Shown: piece by piece, positions 34,587 through 42,558 of the stretch
Numbering within the stretch: the stretch's first letter is position 1
How the letters are laid out: each line of letters begins with the position of its first letter
NCBI RefSeq assembly: GCF_000306785.1
Contig: NC_017955.1
Span: forward strand, 1,116,001-1,180,000
DNA from: Modestobacter italicus
Lineage (GTDB): Bacteria > Actinomycetota > Actinomycetes > Mycobacteriales > Geodermatophilaceae
Direction: 5' to 3'
DNA: 64,000 nucleotides
The notes under the pieces: model-generated
The model's database searches: none
Seen by the model: only the letters and a program-made list of their open reading frames with translations
Told to the model about the DNA's origin: nothing
Translations under genes and position numbers: made by a program

Positions 34587-35954
34587 GTGAGCGCCGTGCT
34601 GTCCGACCCGCCCGCGCAGGCGGCTCCGGACCGCCGCTCCCGCGGGTGGCTGCCGCTGCTCGCGGTGCTGGTCGTGGCGGCGTTCGTGCTGGTCGTGGGC
34701 CGGATCGGGCGCCGGCTGACGCTCGACGGGACGGTGCTGCACCTGCTCGGCGGCTGGGTGCTGCGCGGCCAGTTCGACGTGGTGTGGTCCGCGCGGGTGT
34801 GGTTGCCCGTCGTGGTCGCGCTGGCCGGGGTCCTCCTCGGCCCGGCGCTCGCCGCCCGGCTGCCGTGGCGCGCTTTGCTGCCCGGTTCGGCGCTGGCGGC
34901 GGCCGGCTGGGCGGTGGCGCTGGCCCAGACCTCGGGGCCCGACCGGCTGACCGCCCCGCTGGACGTCGTCTACGAGTACCCGCACGACGTGCCCCGGGTC
35001 GGGTCGATCAGCGCCTTCCTCTCCGGGTTCGTCGACTCGGTGCCGGCCGACTCCGCCGACCCCTGGACCACCCACGTCGCCGGCCACCCGCCCGGGGCGC
35101 TGCTGGCCTTCGTGCTGCTGGACCGGGTCGGCCTGACCGGGCTGGGCTGGGCGGCGGCGATGTGCATCGCCGGCGGCGCGCTGGCGGTGCCGGCCGTGCT
35201 GGTCGGGGTGCGCGCCGTGGCGGGGGAGGGCCCGGCCCGCCGGTGCGCACCGTTCCTGGTGTTCGCGCCGGTGGCGCTGTGGGTGGCGACCAGCGCCGAC
35301 GCGCTGTTCGCCGGGGTCGCCGCCTGGGGGGTCGCGCTGCTGGCGGCGGCCGCGGCGCGGGCACCGGGCCGCGGGTCCGACGTCCGGGCGCTGGCCGGGG
35401 GGCTGCTGCTCGGCCTGGCGCTGTTCCTGTCCTTCGGGCTGACCGCGCTGGGCCTGGTCGTGCTCGCCGTCGTCGGGGTGCACCGCGGCCGGCTCGGCTG
35501 GGGCGGCGTCGTCCGGGTGCTGGGGGTGGGCGCGGTCGGCGTCCTGGTCGTGGTGGCGGCGTTCGCCGTCGGCGGCTACTGGTGGGTCGACGGCTTCTCC
35601 GCCGCGGGTGCCCGGGTGCGCTCGGGGCCTTCGTACGCCGACCGGCCGCTGGGGTTCTTCCTGGTCGCCAACCTGGCCGCGGCCGCGCTGGCGCTGGGCC
35701 CGGCCGCCGTCGCCGGGCTCGCCTCGCTGCGCCGCACCCGGCTCGCGCTGCTGCCGCTGGCCGCGCTCGCCGGCATGCTGGCCAGCGACGTCTCGGGCCT
35801 GGTGCGCGGGGAGACCGAGCGGATCTGGCTGCCGTTCTACGTGTGGGTGCTCGCCGCCACCGCGTTCCTCCCGCCGCGCCAGCGCCGGGTGTGGCTGCTG
35901 CTGTCGGCGGTCCTGGCGATCGGCATCGAGGTCGTCGTCCGCACGGAGTGGTGA
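34587..35954 (+). CDS. large polytopic membrane protein, possibly GT-C-like
   Basis: A 455-residue protein with about ten to eleven membrane segments. Between segments 3 and 4 lies a hydrophilic loop (residues 112-165) with DRLTAPLDVVYEYPHDVPRV and THVAGHPPGALLAF, an extracytoplasmic Asp/His-rich region of the sort seen in polyprenyl-phosphate-dependent glycosyltransferases. No firm family assignment can be made. GTG start 8 nt after TACGCT (34573-34578), so probably leaderless. A tandem hairpin array follows directly. Confidence 0.75.
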   Translation: MSAVLSDPPAQAAPDRRSRGWLPLLAVLVVAAFVLVVGRIGRRLTLDGTVLHLLGGWVLRGQFDVVWSARVWLPVVVALAGVLLGPALAARLPWRALLPGSALAAAGWAVALAQTSGPDRLTAPLDVVYEYPHDVPRVGSISAFLSGFVDSVPADSADPWTTHVAGHPPGALLAFVLLDRVGLTGLGWAAAMCIAGGALAVPAVLVGVRAVAGEGPARRCAPFLVFAPVALWVATSADALFAGVAAWGVALLAAAAARAPGRGSDVRALAGGLLLGLALFLSFGLTALGLVVLAVVGVHRGRLGWGGVVRVLGVGAVGVLVVVAAFAVGGYWWVDGFSAAGARVRSGPSYADRPLGFFLVANLAAAALALGPAAVAGLASLRRTRLALLPLAALAGMLASDVSGLVRGETERIWLPFYVWVLAATAFLPPRQRRVWLLLSAVLAIGIEVVVRTEW

Positions 35955-35960
35955 CCCGGC

Positions 35961-36030
35961 GGGCTTTCGGTACAGAAAGCCCAGGGCTTCCTGTACCGAG
36001 AGCTCCGGGCTTCCGGTGCGGAAAGCCCGG
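35961..36030. repeat. 23-bp-periodic hairpin array (three units)
   Basis: GGGCTT units begin at 35961, 35984 and 36007. Unit 1 is GGGCTTTC-GGTACA-GAAAGCCC and unit 3 also closes as a hairpin (GGGCTTCC ... GGAAAGCCC); unit 2 is degenerate. Built like the 24-bp arrays at 5923, 6966 and 25201 but with different flanking bases. It lies between two genes in the same direction. Confidence 0.8.
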
Positions 36031-36086
36031 GGGAGGAGCGTCGGACCCGGCGGCCATGATGTCCCGGTGACGACGGGAGGACGCCG

Positions 36087-36995
36087 GTGAGCCGCCGCGG
36101 GTGGGTGCTGTTCGTGGCGATGGCGGTGATCTGGGGCGTGCCCTACCTGCTCATCAAGGTCGCCGTCGACGACTTCACCCCGGTGGTCCTGGTCTTCCTG
36201 CGCTGCGTGATCGGCGCCGTGCTGCTGCTGCCGTGGACGCTGGCCCGCGGCCACCTGGGCGCCGCGCTCCGGCAGCACTGGCGGGCGCTGCTGGTGTTCA
36301 CCGTGCTGGAGATGACCGCCCCCTGGCTGCTGCTCTCCTGGGCCGAGCAGGACCTCTCCTCCTCGCTCACCGGGCTGCTGGTGGCCGGGGTGCCGTTCGT
36401 CGCGGCGCTCACCGCGCGGCTGGCCGGCGAGGACGACCGGCTGTCCCGGGTGCGCATCGCCGGCATGCTGCTCGGGGTCGTCGGCATCGCGCTGCTGCTC
36501 GGGCTGGACATCGGCGGGGGGCAGTGGACCGCGATCGGGGCGGTGGTGCTGGTCGTCATCGGCTACGCCACCGCGCCGATGGTGATCAGCCGCAAGCTCC
36601 CCGACGTCCCCGGGGTGACCGCCAGCGCCTTCGCGCTCGTGGTCACCGCCGTGGTCTACGCGCCGTTCGCGGTGCCGCAGCTCGGCGCGGCGGCCGACGC
36701 CCCGGCCGACGCCTGGCTCTCGGTGGTTGCGCTCGGGGTGGTCAGCACCGCGCTGGCCCTGGCGCTGTTCTTCGCCCTCATCCGCGAGGTGGGCCCGCAG
36801 CGGGCGCTGGTGATCACCTTCGTCAACCCGGCGGTCGCCGTCCTGCTGGGCGTGCTGCTGCTCGACGAGCCGTTCACCCTCGGGCTGGCGGTCGGGCTGC
36901 CGCTGGTGCTGGCCGGCTGCGTGCTGGCCACCCGCCGCAGCCCGGCCCGGACGACGTCGTCCGAGCTGGGCGACGTGGACGCCGCCGTCCCCTGA
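36087..36995 (+). CDS. EamA/DMT-superfamily transporter
   Basis: A 302-residue protein with ten predicted membrane helices arranged as two EamA repeats (residues 1-140 and 150-290). MAVIWGVPYLLIKVAVDDFT and FTPVVLVFLRCVIGAVLLLP open the first repeat; TFVNPAVAVLLGVLLLDEPF closes the second. These transporters export metabolites or amino acids; substrate unknown. The GTG start has GGGAGG upstream. It converges on the epimerase gene with a 3-bp gap. Confidence 0.9.
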   Translation: MSRRGWVLFVAMAVIWGVPYLLIKVAVDDFTPVVLVFLRCVIGAVLLLPWTLARGHLGAALRQHWRALLVFTVLEMTAPWLLLSWAEQDLSSSLTGLLVAGVPFVAALTARLAGEDDRLSRVRIAGMLLGVVGIALLLGLDIGGGQWTAIGAVVLVVIGYATAPMVISRKLPDVPGVTASAFALVVTAVVYAPFAVPQLGAAADAPADAWLSVVALGVVSTALALALFFALIREVGPQRALVITFVNPAVAVLLGVLLLDEPFTLGLAVGLPLVLAGCVLATRRSPARTTSSELGDVDAAVP

Positions 36996-36998
36996 GGG

Positions 36999-38057
<1,059 letters not shown>

Positions 38058-38080
38058 GGGGAGACGCTAGCTTCGGGGCC

Positions 38081-38635
38081 GTGGAGCGCTGTGGCTGGGC
38101 GACGAGTGCACCGGAGTACGTGGCGTACCACGACGAGGAGTGGGGCCGGCCGCTGCACGGCGACGATGCCCTGTTCGAACGGGTCACCCTGGAGGCGTTC
38201 CAGTCCGGGCTGTCCTGGATCACCATCCTGCGCAAGCGACCGGCCTTCCGGGCGGCGTTCGCCGGCTTCCGGATCGAGGCGGTCGCCGGGTTCGGCGAGG
38301 ACGACGTCGAGCGGCTGGTGGCCGACGCGGGCATCGTCCGCAACCGGGCCAAGGTGACCGCCGCCGTCCGCAACGCCCGGGCCGCGCGGGAGCTCCCGGA
38401 GGGGCTGTCGGCCCTGCTGTGGTCCTTCGCACCGACCGCGCAGCGGCCCCGGCCGCAGACCCTCGCCGACGTCCCCGCGACCAGCCCGGAGTCGGTGGCG
38501 ATGGCCCGGGAGCTCAAGCGGCGGGGCTTCGCGTTCGTCGGGCCGACCACCGCCTACGCGCTCATGCAGGCCACCGGGATGGTCGACGACCACGTCGCGA
38601 CGTGCTTCCGCGCAGGGGACACGGAGCCGGGCTGA
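38081..38635 (+). CDS. tag: DNA-3-methyladenine glycosylase I
   Basis: A 184-residue base-excision enzyme that removes 3-methyladenine. The zinc-binding ends are visible: ERCGWA and YHDEEWG at the N-terminus, VDDHVATCF at the C-terminus. The HhH-fold core includes EAFQSGLSWITILRKRPAFR, with the Trp/Glu of the base pocket. Length and termini are as in E. coli Tag and M. tuberculosis TagA (Rv1210). GTG start 7 nt after TAGCTT (38068-38073). The DUF3117 gene follows, as in other actinobacteria. Confidence 0.95.
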   Translation: MERCGWATSAPEYVAYHDEEWGRPLHGDDALFERVTLEAFQSGLSWITILRKRPAFRAAFAGFRIEAVAGFGEDDVERLVADAGIVRNRAKVTAAVRNARAARELPEGLSALLWSFAPTAQRPRPQTLADVPATSPESVAMARELKRRGFAFVGPTTAYALMQATGMVDDHVATCFRAGDTEPG

Positions 38636-38750
38636 GGGGTCCCGGTTGGTCGTTGGCCCCGGATACGGGATCATGGACGCAGTCCTGAGGCAGGAACAGT
38701 CGCCACACCACGGCCAGCAGGTGCGTGGGTGGCCGGTGAAGGAGGCACGC

Positions 38751-38918
38751 ATGGCGGCCATGAAGCCGCGCACGGGTGAAGGTCCCCTCGAGGTCACCAA
38801 GGAGGGTCGCGGCCTGGTCATGCGCGTTCCGCTGGAGGGTGGCGGCCGGCTGGTCGTCGAGCTGTCCCCCGACGAGGCGACGGCCCTCTCCGAGGCGCTG
38901 AAGGGCGCAACCAGCTGA
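38751..38918 (+). CDS. DUF3117 small protein
   Basis: A 55-residue protein, MAAMKPRTGEGPLEVTKEGR followed by GLVMRVPLEGGGRLVVELSP, almost invariant in actinobacteria (Rv1211 in M. tuberculosis). It folds as a small beta sheet with a final helix; function unknown. The ATG at 38751 has AAGGAGG upstream. Its TGA overlaps the likely CTG start of pepA (CTGA at 38915-38918). Confidence 0.95.
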   Translation: MAAMKPRTGEGPLEVTKEGRGLVMRVPLEGGGRLVVELSPDEATALSEALKGATS

Positions 38919-40537
38919 GCACCGCCGCGAGCCTGCCGCCCGGCAGCCCCGCGGACGACGTCACGGCCCCGGCCGCCGGCACCCTGCCGGCGACCGGGGC
39001 CGCGCCGTTCCCCCGGGTCGAGGTCGTCGCCGCGCTGCCGGAGCTGGGGGAGGACGACGTCCTGGCCGTGCCGGTCGGGGCGAAGGGGGCGCTGCCGGCG
39101 TGGCTCACCGCGGCCGCGGAGCCCCCGGTCGACCCGGGCTTCCTCGCCGGCGCCCTCGCCGACACCGGCAACGGCGGCAAGCCCGGCGGGATCACCAACG
39201 TGCCGGTGCCCGGCCGCCGGCCGCGCACCGTGGTCGCCGTCGGGGTCGGCGACGCCACCGTGCCGGAGCTGCGCTCCTACGTCTCGGTCGCCGTCCGCCG
39301 CAGCCAGACCCTGGCCGAGCACGGTGCGCGACGGCTGGTCCTGCCGCTGGACACCGGGGCCGCACCGGCCGGCGCCGACGAGGTGCGCGCCGCCGTCGAG
39401 ACCGCCCTGCTGGCCGGCTACCGCTTCCGGGAGACCTCCGGCCCGCACCCGGTCCGGCTCGCCGCGGTGACGGTCGTCTGCGCCGACGCCGGGGACCCCG
39501 CCGTGGCCCGCGCCGGGGAGGCCGGGCAGGTGACCGCCGGGTCGGTCGCCTGGGCCCGCGACCTGGTCAACACCCCGCCGGGCACCGCGGACCCCGGCTG
39601 GCTCACCGAGCAGGCCCTCGGGCGGCTGCGCGGGCTGCCCGGCGTCACCGTCACCGTGCTCGGCCCCGCCGAGCTGGCCTTCGGCGGGTTCGGCGGGGTG
39701 CTCGCCGTCGGGGGCGGATCGGCCTCCCCGCCGCGGGTGGTGGTCGCGACGTACCGGCCGGCCGGCGGCAGCGGCCACCCGGTGCTGGTCGGCAAGGGCG
39801 TCACCTTCGACACCGGCGGCATCTCGATCAAGCCCAACGCCGGCATGCGGGACATGAAGACCGACATGGCCGGCGCCGCCGCGGTGCTGGCCGTCGTCGA
39901 CGCGGCCGCACGGCTCGGGCTGCCCACGCCGGTCACCGCGGTGGCGCTGCTGGCGGAGAACACCGTCTCGGGCAGCAGCTACCGGCCGGCCGACGTCGTC
40001 CGGCACGTCGACGGGCGGACGACGGAGGTGCTGAACACCGACGCCGAGGGCCGGCTGGTGCTCGCCGACGGCCTCGCGCACGCCCGGCTGGCCCTGGGCG
40101 CGACGGTGCTGGTCGACGTCGCCACGCTCACCGGCGCCGTCCGGACGGCGCTGGGGGCGCGCACCGCCGGGCTGTACGCGAGCACCGACGGCCTGGCCGA
40201 CGCGCTGCTCACCGCGGCCGGGCACGCCGGGGAGCCGTTCTGGCGGATGCCGCTGGCCGAGGAGCACGTCGGGCACCTGCGGGCGCAGCTGGACTCCGCG
40301 GTCGCCGACGCCAACAACGCCCCGGGCAACCCCGGGTCGACCACCGCCGCGCTGTTCCTGCAGGCCTTCACCGGCGGCCTGCCCTGGGCGCACCTGGACA
40401 TCGCCGGCCCGGCGCGGTCGGGCAGCGACGACGCCGAGCTGGTGCGCGGCGGCACCGGCTTCGCCGCCCGCACGCTGCTGCGCTGGGTGGAGGCCGGGGC
40501 GCCGGCCGAGCTGCCGGAGCCGGTCGTCACCGACTGA
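38915..40537 (+). CDS. pepA: leucyl aminopeptidase PepA, probable CTG start
   Basis: A 540-residue M17 aminopeptidase if read from CTG 38915. The metal and active-site residues are in LVGKGVTFDTGGISIKPNAG, MKTDMAGAAAVLAVVDAAA, ENTVSGSSYRPADVV and the family signature NTDAEGRLVLADGLAHAR. It releases N-terminal amino acids from peptides, as a hexamer. The first ATG/GTG in frame is GTG 39068, which would cut into the first strand of the N-terminal domain (VEVVAALPELGEDDVLAVPV). The 153 bp before it have only G/C third positions and no stop, and CTG overlaps the DUF3117 stop. Therefore CTG is preferred, with moderate certainty. Confidence 0.88.
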   Translation: MSTAASLPPGSPADDVTAPAAGTLPATGAAPFPRVEVVAALPELGEDDVLAVPVGAKGALPAWLTAAAEPPVDPGFLAGALADTGNGGKPGGITNVPVPGRRPRTVVAVGVGDATVPELRSYVSVAVRRSQTLAEHGARRLVLPLDTGAAPAGADEVRAAVETALLAGYRFRETSGPHPVRLAAVTVVCADAGDPAVARAGEAGQVTAGSVAWARDLVNTPPGTADPGWLTEQALGRLRGLPGVTVTVLGPAELAFGGFGGVLAVGGGSASPPRVVVATYRPAGGSGHPVLVGKGVTFDTGGISIKPNAGMRDMKTDMAGAAAVLAVVDAAARLGLPTPVTAVALLAENTVSGSSYRPADVVRHVDGRTTEVLNTDAEGRLVLADGLAHARLALGATVLVDVATLTGAVRTALGARTAGLYASTDGLADALLTAAGHAGEPFWRMPLAEEHVGHLRAQLDSAVADANNAPGNPGSTTAALFLQAFTGGLPWAHLDIAGPARSGSDDAELVRGGTGFAARTLLRWVEAGAPAELPEPVVTD

Positions 40538-40629
40538 GCACCCCGGCGTCCGGTTGGGCGCGGCGCGTCGTGGGCAGGGTCCCCGGAGAGCCGCGTCACC
40601 CCGATGCGACCGGTGCGAGGAGGAACGCC

Positions 40630-40794
40630 ATGGGACTCATGGACAAGGCCAAGGACGCGATGAGCAACGAGCAGACCAGCGACAAGGTCCTCGACAAGGG
40701 CGAGCAGCTGGCCGACCAGAAGACCGGCGGCACGCACGACGCGCAGATCGACAAGGGCCGCGACCTGGCCGACGGCAAGCTCGGCACCGAGTAG
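40630..40794 (+). CDS. MT0933-like small charged protein
   Basis: A 54-residue protein, MGLMDKAKDAMSNEQTSDKV and so on, Lys/Asp-rich and helical, resembling the PF14013 (MT0933/Rv0909 antitoxin-like) family. That name comes from a mycobacterial toxin-antitoxin pair. No toxin (Rv0910-type SRPBCC) is adjacent here, so antitoxin function should not be assumed. The ATG at 40630 has GAGGAGG upstream, and a hairpin follows. Similar composition to the CsbD-like protein at 9979. Confidence 0.8.
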   Translation: MGLMDKAKDAMSNEQTSDKVLDKGEQLADQKTGGTHDAQIDKGRDLADGKLGTE

Positions 40795-40810
40795 CAGACC
40801 GGCGACGGCG

Positions 40811-40834
40811 GGACGGCGCCAGCGGGCGCCGTCC
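40811..40834. terminator. hairpin terminator after MT0933-like gene
   Basis: GGACGGCGCC (40811-40820) pairs with GGCGCCGTCC (40825-40834), a perfect 10-bp stem with an AGCG loop, 16 bp after the stop codon. Confidence 0.75.
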
Positions 40835-40861
40835 TGCGGTCGGTCGGGCAGGATCGGCGGG

Positions 40862-42334
40862 GTGACCGGCCCAGCAGAGCAGGACCTCCGTGGCGTCGTC
40901 TTCCCCGCGGGGGCCGACGGCCGGCGCAGCACCGCCACGCTCGGCCGGGCGGTGGTCGCCGACGCGCTGCGCCCGGTCGACCCCGCGGGCGCCCTCGCCG
41001 CCGAGCACGAGACGAACTGGCGGGCCGGGTACCTGACGCACGTCCGGCGGACCGTCGAAGCCGGGCTGGTCAGCCGGGAGGCGGCGCTGCAGGTCGCGAC
41101 CGCGGGGCTGGACTCACTGCACCGCCGGATGCGGGTGGCCGGACCGGACGGCGAGACCGACCTCGCCGCCCTGGGCACCGCACCGGCCGGCCGGGAGCTG
41201 GCCACCGTCGAGGTCCACGGGGAGGCCGAGCCCGAGCGCGAGCTGTCGCTGCCCTTCGCCGGCCAGCGGCTGCGCGGCGATGCGCTGGACCGCCGGCTGA
41301 CCGCCTGGGTCGACGCGGGCGTCGTCGAACCCAGCTGCGCCGACGCGGTGCGCACCGTGGCCGACCACCCGGAGTGGCTCGCGCTGCCCGGCCGCACGGT
41401 CGCCGTGCTGGGCGCGGGCGCGGAGATGGGCCCGCTCACCGCCCTGCTGCGCTGGGGTGCCCGGGTGGCCGCGGTCGACCTGCCCCGGCCGGCGCTGTGG
41501 CAGCGGGTGCTGGACACCGGCCGGCGCGGCGCCGGCACGCTGCTGGTGCCGGTCGGCGGCGCCGGGGAGACCGCCGAGCACGCCGGCGCCGACCTGATCG
41601 CCGAGGTGCCGGCCGTGGCCGACTGGCTCGTCGAGCAGCCGGGGGACCTCGTGCTCGGGGACTACGTCTACGCCGACGGCGCCACCAACGTCCGGGTCTC
41701 CGTCGCCGTCGACGCGCTCACCCTCCGGCTGGCCGGGGCGCGCCCCGAGCTGGCGCTGGCCTTCCTGGCCACCCCGACCGACGTGTTCGCCGTCCCGGCC
41801 GAGGCGGTCGAGGCCTCCGTCGCCGCCTACGCCCGGCGTTCGGCGGTCGGGAAGCTGCTGGGCCGGCCGCTGCGCACCCTGTCGGCCGGGCGGCTGCTGC
41901 GGCGCAACTACCTGCCGGGCTCCGACCCGGGGGTCAACGACAGCCTGGTGCCGCAGCAGGGCCCCAACTACGCGCTGGCCAAGCGGCTGCAGCGGTGGCG
42001 CGCCTCGGTCGCCCGGGCCGCGGGCAGCACGGTGTCGATGAACGTCGCGCCGCCCACCCGCACCCGGTCGGTCGTGAAGAACCGGGCCCTGGCCGCGGCC
42101 TACGCCGGCGCGCACCGCTTCGGGGTCGAGGTGTTCGAACCGGCGACGTCCAACGTGCTGATGGCGGCGCTGCTGGTGCACGACCTCAACACCGGCGGGG
42201 GTCCCGCGCACCCGCACCCCTGGCAGGACGAGGCCTCCGCAGCGGCGCACGGCGGGCTGTGGCGGAGCCCGTACGCCCCGCGCAGCGCCCTCGGCCTGGC
42301 CGCCGTGCTCGGCCTGGGCGCGGCCCGCAGCTGA
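40862..42334 (+). CDS. unrecognised 490-residue protein with Rossmann-like centre
   Basis: I do not recognise this family with confidence. The middle, LPGRTVAVLGAGAEMGPLTA followed by LLRWGARVAAVDLPRP, looks like a Rossmann nucleotide-binding unit with a GxGxxxG turn and an acidic strand end. It is flanked by an alpha-helical N-terminal part (residues 1-160) and by a C-terminal part with NYLPGSDPGVNDSLVPQQGP and TVSMNVAPPTRTRSVVKNRA, dense in polar conserved-looking residues. No signal peptide or membrane helix is seen. It could be an NAD(P)-dependent enzyme. GTG start 7 nt after CAGGAT (40849-40854). Stands alone between an MT0933-like gene and a regulator. Confidence 0.7.
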   Translation: MTGPAEQDLRGVVFPAGADGRRSTATLGRAVVADALRPVDPAGALAAEHETNWRAGYLTHVRRTVEAGLVSREAALQVATAGLDSLHRRMRVAGPDGETDLAALGTAPAGRELATVEVHGEAEPERELSLPFAGQRLRGDALDRRLTAWVDAGVVEPSCADAVRTVADHPEWLALPGRTVAVLGAGAEMGPLTALLRWGARVAAVDLPRPALWQRVLDTGRRGAGTLLVPVGGAGETAEHAGADLIAEVPAVADWLVEQPGDLVLGDYVYADGATNVRVSVAVDALTLRLAGARPELALAFLATPTDVFAVPAEAVEASVAAYARRSAVGKLLGRPLRTLSAGRLLRRNYLPGSDPGVNDSLVPQQGPNYALAKRLQRWRASVARAAGSTVSMNVAPPTRTRSVVKNRALAAAYAGAHRFGVEVFEPATSNVLMAALLVHDLNTGGGPAHPHPWQDEASAAAHGGLWRSPYAPRSALGLAAVLGLGAARS

Positions 42335-42558
42335 GCTCGCTGCGGGCCGCGCCGGGCGGTCGCCCGCTCGCTGTTGGACGAGCGGCCGCGGGCCCGGGGG
42401 CAGGGGGGTCGCGGTGCACCGGTGGCGACCGGCCGTCGAGGGGAGCACCCCGTCGTGCGTCGCCGGGCACGAGCCTGGCCGGTCGCGCCGCAGCGCACCA
42501 CGATCACTGCACGCACAGCAGCCCTGTACGGGTCCTGTCCGGGTCGTAGGCTCCCGGC

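Noticed and set aside
40630..40794. toxin-antitoxin module
   Set aside because: The small protein resembles the MT0933 antitoxin family, but no partner toxin gene lies next to it.
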